Shown piece by piece: positions 1 to 8,100 of a stretch of 51,757 nucleotides of DNA. The notes beneath the pieces were generated by a model, which was not told where the DNA came from, did not search any database, and saw only the letters and a program-made list of their open reading frames with translations. Position 1 is the stretch's first letter. The number at the start of each line of letters is the position of its first letter. The translations under genes were made by a program, and so were the position numbers. Source of the DNA: Caryophanales bacterium UBA4691 (lineage in GTDB: Bacteria; Bacillota_I; Bacilli_A; RFN20; CAG-826); NCBI GenBank assembly GCA_002404865.1, contig DHKP01000030.1:1-51757 (forward strand), read 5' to 3'.

Positions 1-38
1 AACAAATTACGTCATAATGACACGCAAGAAGGATTTTC

Positions 39-67
39 TTGACAGATGTAACGGTAATACTTAAATT
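39..67 (+). promoter_or_regulatory. Candidate rpsD promoter
   Basis: A perfect -35 hexamer TTGACA lies at 39-44. After a 17-nt spacer comes a weaker -10, TAAATT, at 62-67. Transcription from here would give a leader of about 150 nt before rpsD. The -10 matches consensus at only 4 of 6 positions, so the exact start is uncertain. Confidence 0.5.
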
Positions 68-74
68 ATTAGTC

Positions 75-227
75 GCGTAAATAGAGCAGCAGGTCATTAT
101 CGTTCTGTCTGACGTCATCCAAGCCGAACCAAAGTAAGCCTATGCTACAAGGCCGAAATTAGAGGGTGACACCCGAGAATGAGAAATCACCCCAGTCTTT
201 GTTTAGGCAAAGAAAGGAAATTAAAAT
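75..227 (+). promoter_or_regulatory. Structured 5' leader of rpsD, possible S4 autoregulatory element
   Basis: The leader is long for this genome and holds competing hairpins. GGGTGA (164-169) can pair with TCACCC (187-192). Alternatively GGGT (164-167) pairs with ACCC (171-174) across GAC. A second hairpin, CTTTG (197-201) with CAAAG (208-212), sits directly against the AAGG of the ribosome-binding region (214-217). S4 represses its own rpsD leader through a pseudoknot in Bacillus, so autoregulation is a reasonable inference. I cannot match this leader to a named RNA family by eye. Confidence 0.4.
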
Positions 228-836
228 ATGTCAAAGTACACCGGAAGTAAGTGGAAACAATCCCGTCGTCTTGGCTTTAGCACGCTTGAAAGCGGCGATG
301 AGCTCAAGAAGCGCGCTTATGGTCCTGGACAGCACGGCCAAGATCGCAAAAGGAAGCCATCCGAATATGGCAAGCAGTTAATCGAGAAGCAAAAGCTTCG
401 TCAAATGTATGGGGTGAGTGAGCGACAATTCCGTCGTTTATTCCTCTTAGCGAAAGCAGAGAAAGACACTGTCACTGGCTTGGCCTTCTTTAGAATTCTT
501 GAAAGCCGTCTTGATAATCTTGTCTACCGCATTGGTTTTGCCCGTACCCGCGCAAGCGCCCGTCAACTCGTCAACCATGGCCACATTTTAGTGAATGGCA
601 AAAAAGTTGATATCCCAAGCTATCTATGCAAAGTTGGCGATGTGATCACTCTTAAAGAAGAAAGTCCTCTTAAAGTGGTTAAAGAATCCATCGACGGAAA
701 ACCAAATATCCCTGGTTACGTTTCTCTCGATGCTGAAAAGTTCTCTGGCAAGTTTGAAAGACTCCCAGAAAGAAACGAACTTCCAGCCGATATCACCGAA
801 GCTCAAATCATCGAATACTACAACCGTCTCTTATAA
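228..836 (+). CDS. rpsD: 30S ribosomal protein S4
   Basis: S4 is a primary 16S rRNA-binding protein that starts assembly of the 30S body and, in Firmicutes, represses its own mRNA. The 202-residue product has the usual length. It begins MSKYTGSKWKQSRRLG, carries the YGPGQHG motif near residue 31, and has the S4 RNA-binding fold at about residues 93-155 (SRLDN, ARTRASARQLVNHGHILVNG). It is of the cysteine-poor type, with only Cys134 and no N-terminal zinc cluster. The ATG at 228 follows an AAGGAAA ribosome-binding site. It is transcribed alone between a leader and a strong terminator. Confidence 0.98.
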   Translation: MSKYTGSKWKQSRRLGFSTLESGDELKKRAYGPGQHGQDRKRKPSEYGKQLIEKQKLRQMYGVSERQFRRLFLLAKAEKDTVTGLAFFRILESRLDNLVYRIGFARTRASARQLVNHGHILVNGKKVDIPSYLCKVGDVITLKEESPLKVVKESIDGKPNIPGYVSLDAEKFSGKFERLPERNELPADITEAQIIEYYNRLL

Positions 837-855
837 TCGTCATCTACGCTGTAGC

Positions 856-884
856 AAGGCACCGATTCGGTGCCTTTTCTTTTT
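856..884 (+). terminator. rpsD terminator
   Basis: The 9-bp stem AAGGCACCG / CGGTGCCTT (856-864 and 868-876) has a 3-nt loop and is followed by TTCTTTTT. The end of the T-run is reused as the -35 of the next gene. Confidence 0.92.
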
Positions 885-911
885 GAAAAGCACTTTTCTA
901 AATTCTATAAT
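883..911 (+). promoter_or_regulatory. Promoter of the XRE-family gene
   Basis: TTGAAA (883-888), a 17-nt spacer and a perfect TATAAT (906-911) form a strong sigma-A-type promoter. The predicted start near 918 leaves only about 11 nt before the ATG, with no Shine-Dalgarno sequence in it. The -35 overlaps the T-run of the rpsD terminator. Confidence 0.75.
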
Positions 912-928
912 TCACTAAAATAAGTCTT

Positions 929-1522
929 ATGAAAGAACTAAACGAAATTGTTGGAACAAATTTGCAAGAATTAAGGAAGGCACGCCATTTAACGCAGCAA
1001 GAACTCGCTGAGCAAATTGGCTTTAGCGATAAGAGCATCTCGAAATGGGAACTAGGCAAAGCGATTCCGAGTGTTGATATTTTGATGGATTTCGCTTCTT
1101 TCTTCGGGGTTACGGTCGACTATATCATTACCGAACAGGCCCCTGGAGAAGTTCGAAAATCCCTGGACGACACCATTAAAAATAAAAGAAATCAAATCAT
1201 ACTTATCGCTTTAGCAGTTTGCTTTGTTTACGCAACCGCTGGTGCCATTTATATCACAAACATCATAAATGGAAGTTCTTTAAATTTGTGGATTGCATTT
1301 ATTTGGGCTATTCCAGTTAGCTTTTTCTTCTGTGCGGCATTTAATTTCCATTTTTGGCGAAGAAATATTTCCTTTTATATCTTTATATCGCTATTTGCTT
1401 GGACGCTAATTATGGCTTTCCAGATCCATTTCTTGTTCTATGTAGGTGAAAATCTTTGGTATATCTATTTATTGCTCATACCAATCCAAATTGCGATTAT
1501 TCTTATGGCGAACTTAAAATGA
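929..1522 (+). CDS. XRE-family regulator with four C-terminal membrane helices
   Basis: Residues 6-60 form a Cro/C1-type helix-turn-helix domain (QQELAEQIGFSDKSISKWE is the recognition region), as in phage-repressor-like regulators. Residues 90-197 are very hydrophobic and form about four membrane segments (near 90-110, 119-141, 146-168 and 174-195). A membrane-tethered HTH regulator of this type is common in Bacilli, where it is thought to sense envelope state or small molecules; the target here is unknown. The protein has 197 residues. The gene stands alone between rpsD and the convergent tyrS, and its own strong promoter gives a nearly leaderless mRNA. Confidence 0.85.
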   Translation: MKELNEIVGTNLQELRKARHLTQQELAEQIGFSDKSISKWELGKAIPSVDILMDFASFFGVTVDYIITEQAPGEVRKSLDDTIKNKRNQIILIALAVCFVYATAGAIYITNIINGSSLNLWIAFIWAIPVSFFFCAAFNFHFWRRNISFYIFISLFAWTLIMAFQIHFLFYVGENLWYIYLLLIPIQIAIILMANLK

Positions 1523-1567
1523 TAGAACCTTGTCGATTTTAAAAGGTGATTTCATCGTAGCGATAAG

Positions 1568-1593
1568 AAAAAGCCACATTACGTGGCTTTTTT
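1568..1593. terminator. Bidirectional terminator between the XRE gene and tyrS
   Basis: The stem AAAAAGCCAC / GTGGCTTTTT with a 5-nt loop has T-runs on both strands, so it can end both convergent transcripts (the gene ending at 1522 and tyrS ending at 1608). Confidence 0.9.
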
Positions 1594-1607
1594 ACTGGTG
1601 CTCATCC

Positions 1608-2858
1608 TTAAAACGTAGCAAGATACCAATTCTTTTTTCCACGGCGGATAATGAGATATTTTGAATACATCGCATCATTAACGGAATAAGTATGGGTTGG
1701 ATCGGTTACTTTTTCACCATTAACGAGGACACTATTTTGCTCAATGAAGGTACGAGCTTGCGTTTTGCTCGTAGCCGCTCCTACTTTAATCAATAGATCA
1801 ACAAGGCTTATGTTCTCATCCACTTTGACTTTAATAGATCCTAATAACTCTTCAATTTCTTTTTCATTAAGACTTTTTACTTCGCCAGAGAACAAAACGT
1901 CACTCATTTTTAAGGCTTCTTCCGCAGCTTCTAGGCCATGAATATCTTTCGTGACTTCGTAAGCAAGCTTCTTTTGGGCGATTCTTTGGCCAGGATTTAG
2001 CAAATGCTCACGGGCAATATTTTCAATTTCTTCGCGAGAAAGGAAGGTAAATACTTTTAAGTATCGAACCGCGTCTTCATCGGTTGTATTAATGAAGAAT
2101 TGATAAAGCTCGTAAGGAGATGTTAATTCCGGATTGAGGAACAAAGCGCCTTTTTCGCTCTTACCGAATTTTTTGCCATCGCTTCTAGTGATTAAACGGC
2201 AAGTGAGAGCTTCAACTGGCTCAGTATCGCCATCAAGTTTGCGAATAAGCTCTAGACCGCTTGTCAAATTACCCCATTGGTCATTCCCGCCTACTTGGAT
2301 AGCAACGCCTTTTGCATGATGAAGATGATAAAAATCAATCGACTGAAGGATTTGATATGCGAATTCTGTAAAAGAAATACCCGCTTCTAGTCTTGACGAG
2401 ACGATTTCTTTCGAAAGCATGTAGTTGATAGGGAAATATTTCCCATAATCGCGCAAGAAATCAAGCGTAGACATCTTTCCTAACCAATCATAGTTATTGA
2501 CAATCTCGCCTTTATTAGGATCGCTTAAATCCAAAAAACGTTCAAGTTGACCTTTAATCGCAGCGGTATTCGCAGCGAGAGTCTCCTTTGTCTGAAGATT
2601 TCTTTCTTTGCTTTTGCCACTAGGATCGCCAATCATCCCCGTCGCTCCACCGACAACGGCAACAATTTTATGGCCTGCTCTTTGGAAACGCATCAGTAGA
2701 GAAATCATGACGTAATTCCCAACGTGCATCGAAGAAGCACTAGGATCAAACCCGCAATAAATTACCGTTGGCTTAGAAAGGAGTTTTGCAATGTTTTCCT
2801 CGCTTGAGTACTGTTCAATAAGCCCTCGATAATTTAAGTCTTCGATGATATTTTCCAT
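1608..2858 (-). CDS. tyrS: Tyrosyl-tRNA synthetase
   Basis: Class I synthetase that activates tyrosine and charges tRNA-Tyr in the cytosol. The 416-residue protein is the normal bacterial length. The HIGH-type motif is HVGN (45-48) in the context GFDPSASSMHVGN. The KMSKS-type motif is KFGKS (230-234). An S4-type RNA-binding domain covers about residues 350-395 (TSKTQARTFIEQNSVLVNGE). The leader is under 200 nt and lacks a T-box, although tyrS in Bacillus is T-box controlled. It lies downstream of groEL but is separated from it by a terminator. Confidence 0.98.
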   Translation of the reverse strand: MENIIEDLNYRGLIEQYSSEENIAKLLSKPTVIYCGFDPSASSMHVGNYVMISLLMRFQRAGHKIVAVVGGATGMIGDPSGKSKERNLQTKETLAANTAAIKGQLERFLDLSDPNKGEIVNNYDWLGKMSTLDFLRDYGKYFPINYMLSKEIVSSRLEAGISFTEFAYQILQSIDFYHLHHAKGVAIQVGGNDQWGNLTSGLELIRKLDGDTEPVEALTCRLITRSDGKKFGKSEKGALFLNPELTSPYELYQFFINTTDEDAVRYLKVFTFLSREEIENIAREHLLNPGQRIAQKKLAYEVTKDIHGLEAAEEALKMSDVLFSGEVKSLNEKEIEELLGSIKVKVDENISLVDLLIKVGAATSKTQARTFIEQNSVLVNGEKVTDPTHTYSVNDAMYSKYLIIRRGKKNWYLATF

Positions 2859-2999
2859 AATTAATACCTGCCAATCGTTTATTCTACATTTCTTTTTATG
2901 GAAGTCGAGAGGAAGACGAAGAAAAACTAGGTAGTGTAACGCTTTTCGTTTTAGATAAGCTGTTGCATAAAGGGTTTGGCTTTTAACACATTTTAGAAG

Positions 3000-3033
3000 A
3001 AAAAAAGGTGTGATACCAATTCGGTTTCACACC
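3000..3033 (-). terminator. groEL terminator
   Basis: The stem GGTGTGA / TCACACC (3007-3013 and 3027-3033) is extended by an inner ACC/GGT pairing. On the minus strand it is followed by a run of U (the + strand shows seven A at 3000-3006). It lies 22 nt after the groEL stop. Confidence 0.88.
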
Positions 3034-3054
3034 CTATCTAGCTCTAGAAAAGGA

Positions 3055-4680
3055 TTAATACATCCCACCCATTTCAGGGTTCATGGCAGGAGCAGCTGGT
3101 TTTTCTTCTTTAATTTCCGTAACGGCAGCTTCGGTAGTGACAAACAAAGCACTAATCGAAGAAGCGTTCAAAACAGCCGTACGAGTAACCTTGGTTGGAT
3201 CAACGATACCCTCTTCAAGCATATCGACCCATTTACCAGTGGCAGCGTCAAATCCGACATTGCCTTTGCTCGCTTTCATCTGCTCTTCTATCTCATCTGC
3301 GTCATAGCCAGCATTATCGGCAATTTGACGTAAAGGAGCATAAAGAGAATCTAGAACAGCGTTGATACCTTTTTGGACATCAGGGTTCTCATCTTTTAAA
3401 GTATTGCGAAGTGCTTTATAGGCACCAGCTAAAGCGGCACCACCACCAACCACAATACCTTCACTAACAGCGGCTTTTGTCGCGTTAAGAGCGTCTTCGA
3501 TACGGAGCTTTTTGTCTTTCATCTCGCTCTCAGTCTGGGCACCGACTTTAAGTACGGCAACACCATTGGAGAGTTTAGCGATACGCTTGCTGATGCCTTT
3601 TTTATCATAATCGCTTGTCGCAATGGAGAATTGCGCTTGAAGCTCAGCGATGCGGTCAGCAAGGTCCTTCTTATTGCCTTCGCCATCAACAATCGTGGTG
3701 CTATCTTTCTTAACGATAATCTTCTTCGCATGACCAAGGTCATCGATTGTGACATCTTTTAGGTTCATGCCAATATCTTTGCTATAGAATTTCGCACCGG
3801 TGAGAATGGCGATATCTTGAAGAGCCGCTTTTTGAGCATCGCCAAATTCTGGGGCTTTCGTGGCAACAACATTGAATGTTCCGCGAAGCTTGTTCAAAAC
3901 AAGAGTGCTAGTAACATCCCCGTCCAAATCATCAGCGATAATAAGGAGAGGTTTATGGCTATCCACAACAGCTTGAAGCATAGGGATGATGTCTTGAATG
4001 TTACTGACTTTCATATCGGTGACTAAGACATAAGCGTCTTCCAAAACGCTTTCCATCTTTTCGCGATCACTAGCCATGTATGGAGAAATATAGCCTTTAT
4101 CGTATTCTAGACCTTGAGAAACGACAAGTTCATCTTCGCTTGTCTTGCTTTCGTCAACCGTAATGACGCCATTGTTACCGACTTTTTCCATGGCTTTGGC
4201 GATGAGCTTACCGATTTCTTCATCGTGACTAGAAATAGTCGCGATGGATTCGATATCTTCATTCGTGTCAACAGGCTTGCTCACTTTGAGAAGCTCGCTA
4301 GCAACAGCCTTGCCAGCCTTTTCCATGCCAGCACGCACAAAAACTGGGTTAGCGCCTTTTTCAACCGCGTTAATGCCGCGATGAATCATCGCTTGTGCCA
4401 AAACGGTTGCGGTTGTCGTGCCATCACCAGCCTTTTCGTTGGTTTGATTAGCGACTTCGTAAACAAGCTTCGCGCCCATATTTTGGACGGCGTTTTTGAG
4501 TTCAATTTCTCTAGCGATAGAAACGCCATCTTCGCAGATGCTTGGACTGCCATAGCCTTTATCCAACGCAACGTTACGGCCCTTTGGACCAAGCGTCACT
4601 TTGACCGTATTCGCGAGAGTATCAACACCCTTGACCATTTCGTCACGGGCGCTTTTTCCGAATGTAATCTCTTTTGCCAT
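3055..4680 (-). CDS. groEL: Chaperonin GroEL (60 kDa)
   Basis: ATP-dependent double-ring chaperonin that folds cytosolic proteins together with GroES. The 541-residue length is standard. The sequence opens AKEITFGKSARDEMVKGVD, has the nucleotide-binding GDGTTTATVLAQ near residues 85-96, and ends MNPEMGGMY, a shortened form of the flexible GGM tail. It lies 39 nt after groES in a two-gene operon with a ribosome-binding AGAGGT before the ATG. Control is expected through the CIRCE element upstream of groES. Confidence 0.99.
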   Translation of the reverse strand: MAKEITFGKSARDEMVKGVDTLANTVKVTLGPKGRNVALDKGYGSPSICEDGVSIAREIELKNAVQNMGAKLVYEVANQTNEKAGDGTTTATVLAQAMIHRGINAVEKGANPVFVRAGMEKAGKAVASELLKVSKPVDTNEDIESIATISSHDEEIGKLIAKAMEKVGNNGVITVDESKTSEDELVVSQGLEYDKGYISPYMASDREKMESVLEDAYVLVTDMKVSNIQDIIPMLQAVVDSHKPLLIIADDLDGDVTSTLVLNKLRGTFNVVATKAPEFGDAQKAALQDIAILTGAKFYSKDIGMNLKDVTIDDLGHAKKIIVKKDSTTIVDGEGNKKDLADRIAELQAQFSIATSDYDKKGISKRIAKLSNGVAVLKVGAQTESEMKDKKLRIEDALNATKAAVSEGIVVGGGAALAGAYKALRNTLKDENPDVQKGINAVLDSLYAPLRQIADNAGYDADEIEEQMKASKGNVGFDAATGKWVDMLEEGIVDPTKVTRTAVLNASSISALFVTTEAAVTEIKEEKPAAPAMNPEMGGMY

Positions 4681-4719
4681 AATAATTATTTACCTCTAAT
4701 TTCTAATGCAAGATGAATT

Positions 4720-5001
4720 TTAAGCAACTACTGCAAGGATATCTTCAGCCTTGAGTAGAAGGTATTTATGATCCCCTTCTTCATAGTCTGTACCAGCATA
4801 TTCGCGGTAGATGACTTTATCGCCAGCTTTAATTCCTTCGATTTTCACCAATTTGCCATCGTTAGACATTTTTCCATTTCCGACAGCGATAACTGTAGCA
4901 ACATTTCCAGTTTTCTTTTCGGTAGCCAAAACAATGGATCCGACTTTCTTCTCGCTTGGGAGTTTTTCAATAAGAACGTAATCGTTAAGTGGTTTAATCA
5001 T
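4720..5001 (-). CDS. groES: Co-chaperonin GroES (10 kDa)
   Basis: GroES caps the GroEL ring during folding. I place the start at the ATG at 5001, giving 93 residues that begin MIKPLNDYVLIEK, because this matches the family N-terminus and a GGAGG lies 12 nt upstream. The longer frame from 5034 adds an 11-residue basic extension with no support. The mobile loop region (residues 15-32) and the C-terminal DILAVVA are typical. First gene of the CIRCE-controlled groES-groEL operon. Confidence 0.97.
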   Translation of the reverse strand: MIKPLNDYVLIEKLPSEKKVGSIVLATEKKTGNVATVIAVGNGKMSNDGKLVKIEGIKAGDKVIYREYAGTDYEEGDHKYLLLKAEDILAVVA

Positions 5002-5039
5002 GTTTTCTAATTGCCTCCGTTTTTTACGATACATGAAGT

Positions 5040-5067
5040 ATCTTAATCGCTATTTTGGCACTGTCAA
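5040..5067 (-). promoter_or_regulatory. groES-groEL promoter
   Basis: On the minus strand TTGACA (5062-5067), a 16-nt spacer and TAAGAT (5040-5045) form a sigma-A-type promoter. The -35 lies inside the CIRCE element, so a bound repressor would block polymerase. Confidence 0.75.
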
Positions 5068-5081
5068 GATATGAGTGCTAA
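5055..5081. promoter_or_regulatory. CIRCE operator (HrcA-binding site)
   Basis: TTGGCACTG, 9 nt, GAGTGCTAA. The right half is a perfect CIRCE half-site. The left half differs from TTAGCACTC at two of nine positions. CIRCE is the known target of the heat-shock repressor HrcA, and its position over the groES promoter fits. The hrcA gene itself is not in this window. Confidence 0.93.
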
Positions 5082-5107
5082 TTTTTTGAAAATAGCAATG
5101 GTAAATT

Positions 5108-5147
5108 AAAAAAATCCCTCAGCGATTTCACTCATCGCAAAGAGATT
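5108..5147 (-). terminator. Terminator after the 1,258-residue exported protein gene
   Basis: Stem GCGAT / ATCGC (5122-5126 and 5134-5138), extended by CT/AG and AATC/GATT pairings. On the minus strand it is followed by a U-run (seven A at 5108-5114 on +). It lies just after the stop at 5160. Confidence 0.75.
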
Positions 5148-5159
5148 AATCGTCTAGGA

Positions 5160-8100
5160 TCAAGCAGCTAATTTCCAGGATTCGTCAATGGAATAGGCAT
5201 CGTTCCATAAGTATCCATTATCCGATTTGGTTTTTTTGGCAATATAAACAGTATTAATTGAATCGCCACAGTGTTCATTAATATATGAATAGAATTCGCC
5301 ATCGCTAGAGAATTTAGAATCAGCAATCTTGTTATGGAACATTGACACATTATCATCTATTTTCTCTGGGTCGTTATTCGCCAAACTAATCGTCACTCTT
5401 ATTCCTAAATAAATCTTAATATCAGCATAAAAGCAAGCTAGAACATCATCTTTTGTCGTTATTTCAAGCGTAACATCCGCTAAATGACGTACATTCATAT
5501 CAAAGTCAAAGGAAGAGGAACGAACGCTCATAATGCCTAAGAGCGAGGCCAAATCAAATGTGATGCCGTAACTTCCGTTTTCTCCAGCTTCAGGCGCGTA
5601 GTATTCTTTGATTAATGAGTCATATTCGTTATCCAAAGTAATATCGCTACTAGAAGAGCCTTCTGCTTCCCCATTTGAATCTTGCTCTTGACCATTACGA
5701 TTCTTTAGTAAGCTTGGATAAACATCGAGGACATACCCTAGGAAGACATCCTCAGTGTGGTTCAATAAATAATCAATATCGAAAGAAGCATAATCTTTGG
5801 TGTCAAATGCGTTGCCTTTCGTATCGCTTAATCCGCTGAAATAGACGCGGGAGCAAGAAGCATTGCTTTCATAATCAGTATTCGCATCGTAATAGAAATT
5901 CACGTTACGACTGCCAAACCCAGACATTTCACGTAAAAGGTCTGTTACATTTTCCGTTGGGCCGTTGACATCTGGGATAAGTGGCAAAGAGAAATCGCCC
6001 ATCATCTTAAAGGAAGAGCCATTCACTTTAAGGTAAATATTCGCCTTAACGCTGATGATTCCGACTAATGCCCCTAAATTCACAGAAACATCGCCGCTCC
6101 AATAATAAGAATCTTGTTTTAAGCTCGTATTGATGCCAAATTTTGCCAAAGTAGCAAGGCTAGAGAAATCATAATAATTCTTTGCGTCCTCATTTTGGCT
6201 ATCGGCTTTATCAAGGGGGCATTCTTTCGTAGCAACGTCTTCATAACGTTCGATATTGAATGTAAGATCGAGCGTTTTGCTTTCACTTAGCCAAAGATCA
6301 ACAAGGTTGAAACTCGCTAGCTCGCCAGCCTTATGGTTGCCGCTATCATTAAGATAACGTTTCATAACGAATTTGATGTCACTATTTAAATCAAACGCTT
6401 TTCCGTTAAGAACGATTGTCAAATTCTCAAAACCATCACTAGCGTCGTTACTAATGCTAGAAATATAACTCGTCTTTAAGAAATCGAAGTAGCGTCTATT
6501 GCTACTAGCGCTATTACTACCAGTATTCTCATTGATGTTAGAAAGATTAACCATCGTCACGAGGCTACGAATTGGGCTAATTACCCTATCGCGAAGCGTC
6601 GTCTTTTCATCGCTAAGAAGAGTTCTAAGATACTTCAATAAGTCGCTAATAGAAGAAATATATCCTTTTCCGTAAAGTCCACCTCTTTCATTCCCGTTTT
6701 GTTCTTCTGCATCTTTGGACTGATAGGAAAATTTCGTGAGGTAATCGTGTTCCTCAGGAGTGAGCACCGTTCCGTTTTCGTCACGAGTTTCTTCTTGATT
6801 AATCAAGCGTCCCATCTCCAAACGAAGATCGTGCCTTACGTTTTTCTTTGGCTCGTTAGCGTAAATCTGTTCCATATCAAGGAATAATTTTGCGCCTTGA
6901 TTCCCAGCGTTTGCGTCAAATTTTGCAGCGCCAGAAAAAGAGAAAGATGATAAAGATTTGCTATTTGAAGCTATTTTGTTTGAAAGGCTGCCAGAGAAAA
7001 CGAGCCCTGCTTTTTTAGCGTCAGCGATCGTCATAAGTTCATCAAACATCGCTGGCATATTATTCACTTTTTGGAAGCTGGCCTCGTCAACCGAAAAGAA
7101 TTCTTTTTTGACTTCGTTTACGCGAATGACAAAATCCTTGAGCTTAAAGTCACTGAATTCTAACTCCCCTAAGGCAATTGAGGCTAAATCCTTATTTGGG
7201 GAAGCGTCATTGCCATCAAGCGTCAAAGCAATTGTCGCGTTTTCTCCTAAACCAAATGGAGCAAGCGTCAGAACAATAGAAATAACATTATCTCCAGTAT
7301 AAATGCCTTTAAGAATCTCAAAGCATCTTTGATAGTGTCCTTCTTTGATTTCATCGATTAAGGTGAGACTATTTTCTTTCCACCCGTTTTCATCCTTTGT
7401 GTATTTGCGGTTATTATCTTTATTCAAATAAATATCACCGACATTTCCAATGTCACTAGATGGCTCGCCATTTCCTTCAAGCGTGGCTTTGCCAGTGATA
7501 ATCTCTTTTGTATCCGTGACTATAGACGTGAAATAATTCACCACGTTCATCAGCTTTTGCGTATCAAGATTGCTTACGATATTGCTAGAGGAGTTAATAA
7601 TGCTGCCTAGGAATTTATCGATTGTTTTAACGTTCGTGAAATTGAGTTTCGCTAAAGGCGATTCATTTACGTTATAGCTAAGATAAAGATTCGATTTATC
7701 TTCACTAGAACGAAGTGACATATCCAAGTCATAAGAATAGGAAGAATCTTCGCCATCAAATTTACTTGTTATAATCGGTGAAAAATCTAAAAGATTATTC
7801 GGATAGTCAATAGAGAGCTTTGCTCCTAAGGTAAGTGTTTCGTATAAGTTTTCTTTTTGCGCCACTTCATCACTAGAAACATCCTTTTCATCATACTTAT
7901 GAATAAGCTTTCCAGACATATCAAGGTCAAACGATTCTTTGTCGACGATATTAAAAACCTTCTTCATCAAACTAGTGGAATTGATTAAATGGGAATAGCT
8001 ATCCTTGTCTTTAGGCGGAAGAATCTCAGTAGTCTCAGTCATGCTTGTTTCTTTCGCGTTTAAAGAAATGAGACAGTACTTATTATTCTTCGCATCAAGA

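Noticed and set aside
50..150. Short words resembling 16S rRNA (CGGTAATAC, GCTACAA) in the rpsD leader
   Set aside because: The matches are under 12 nt and out of rRNA order, so they are more likely chance or, at most, local S4-site mimicry than an rRNA fragment.
160..180. T-box-like AGGGTGACACCCG in the rpsD leader
   Set aside because: The core differs from AGGGTGGnACCGCG, there is no terminator or specifier loop, and rpsD is not a T-box gene.
4114..4716. 200-residue open frame opposite groEL
   Set aside because: It lies wholly on the complementary strand of the conserved groEL coding sequence, resembles no family and has no ribosome-binding site; it is a shadow of codon bias.
5002..5034. 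N-terminal extension of groES from an upstream ATG
   Set aside because: The extra 11 residues are absent from the family and cover the GGAGG ribosome-binding site of the true start at 5001.
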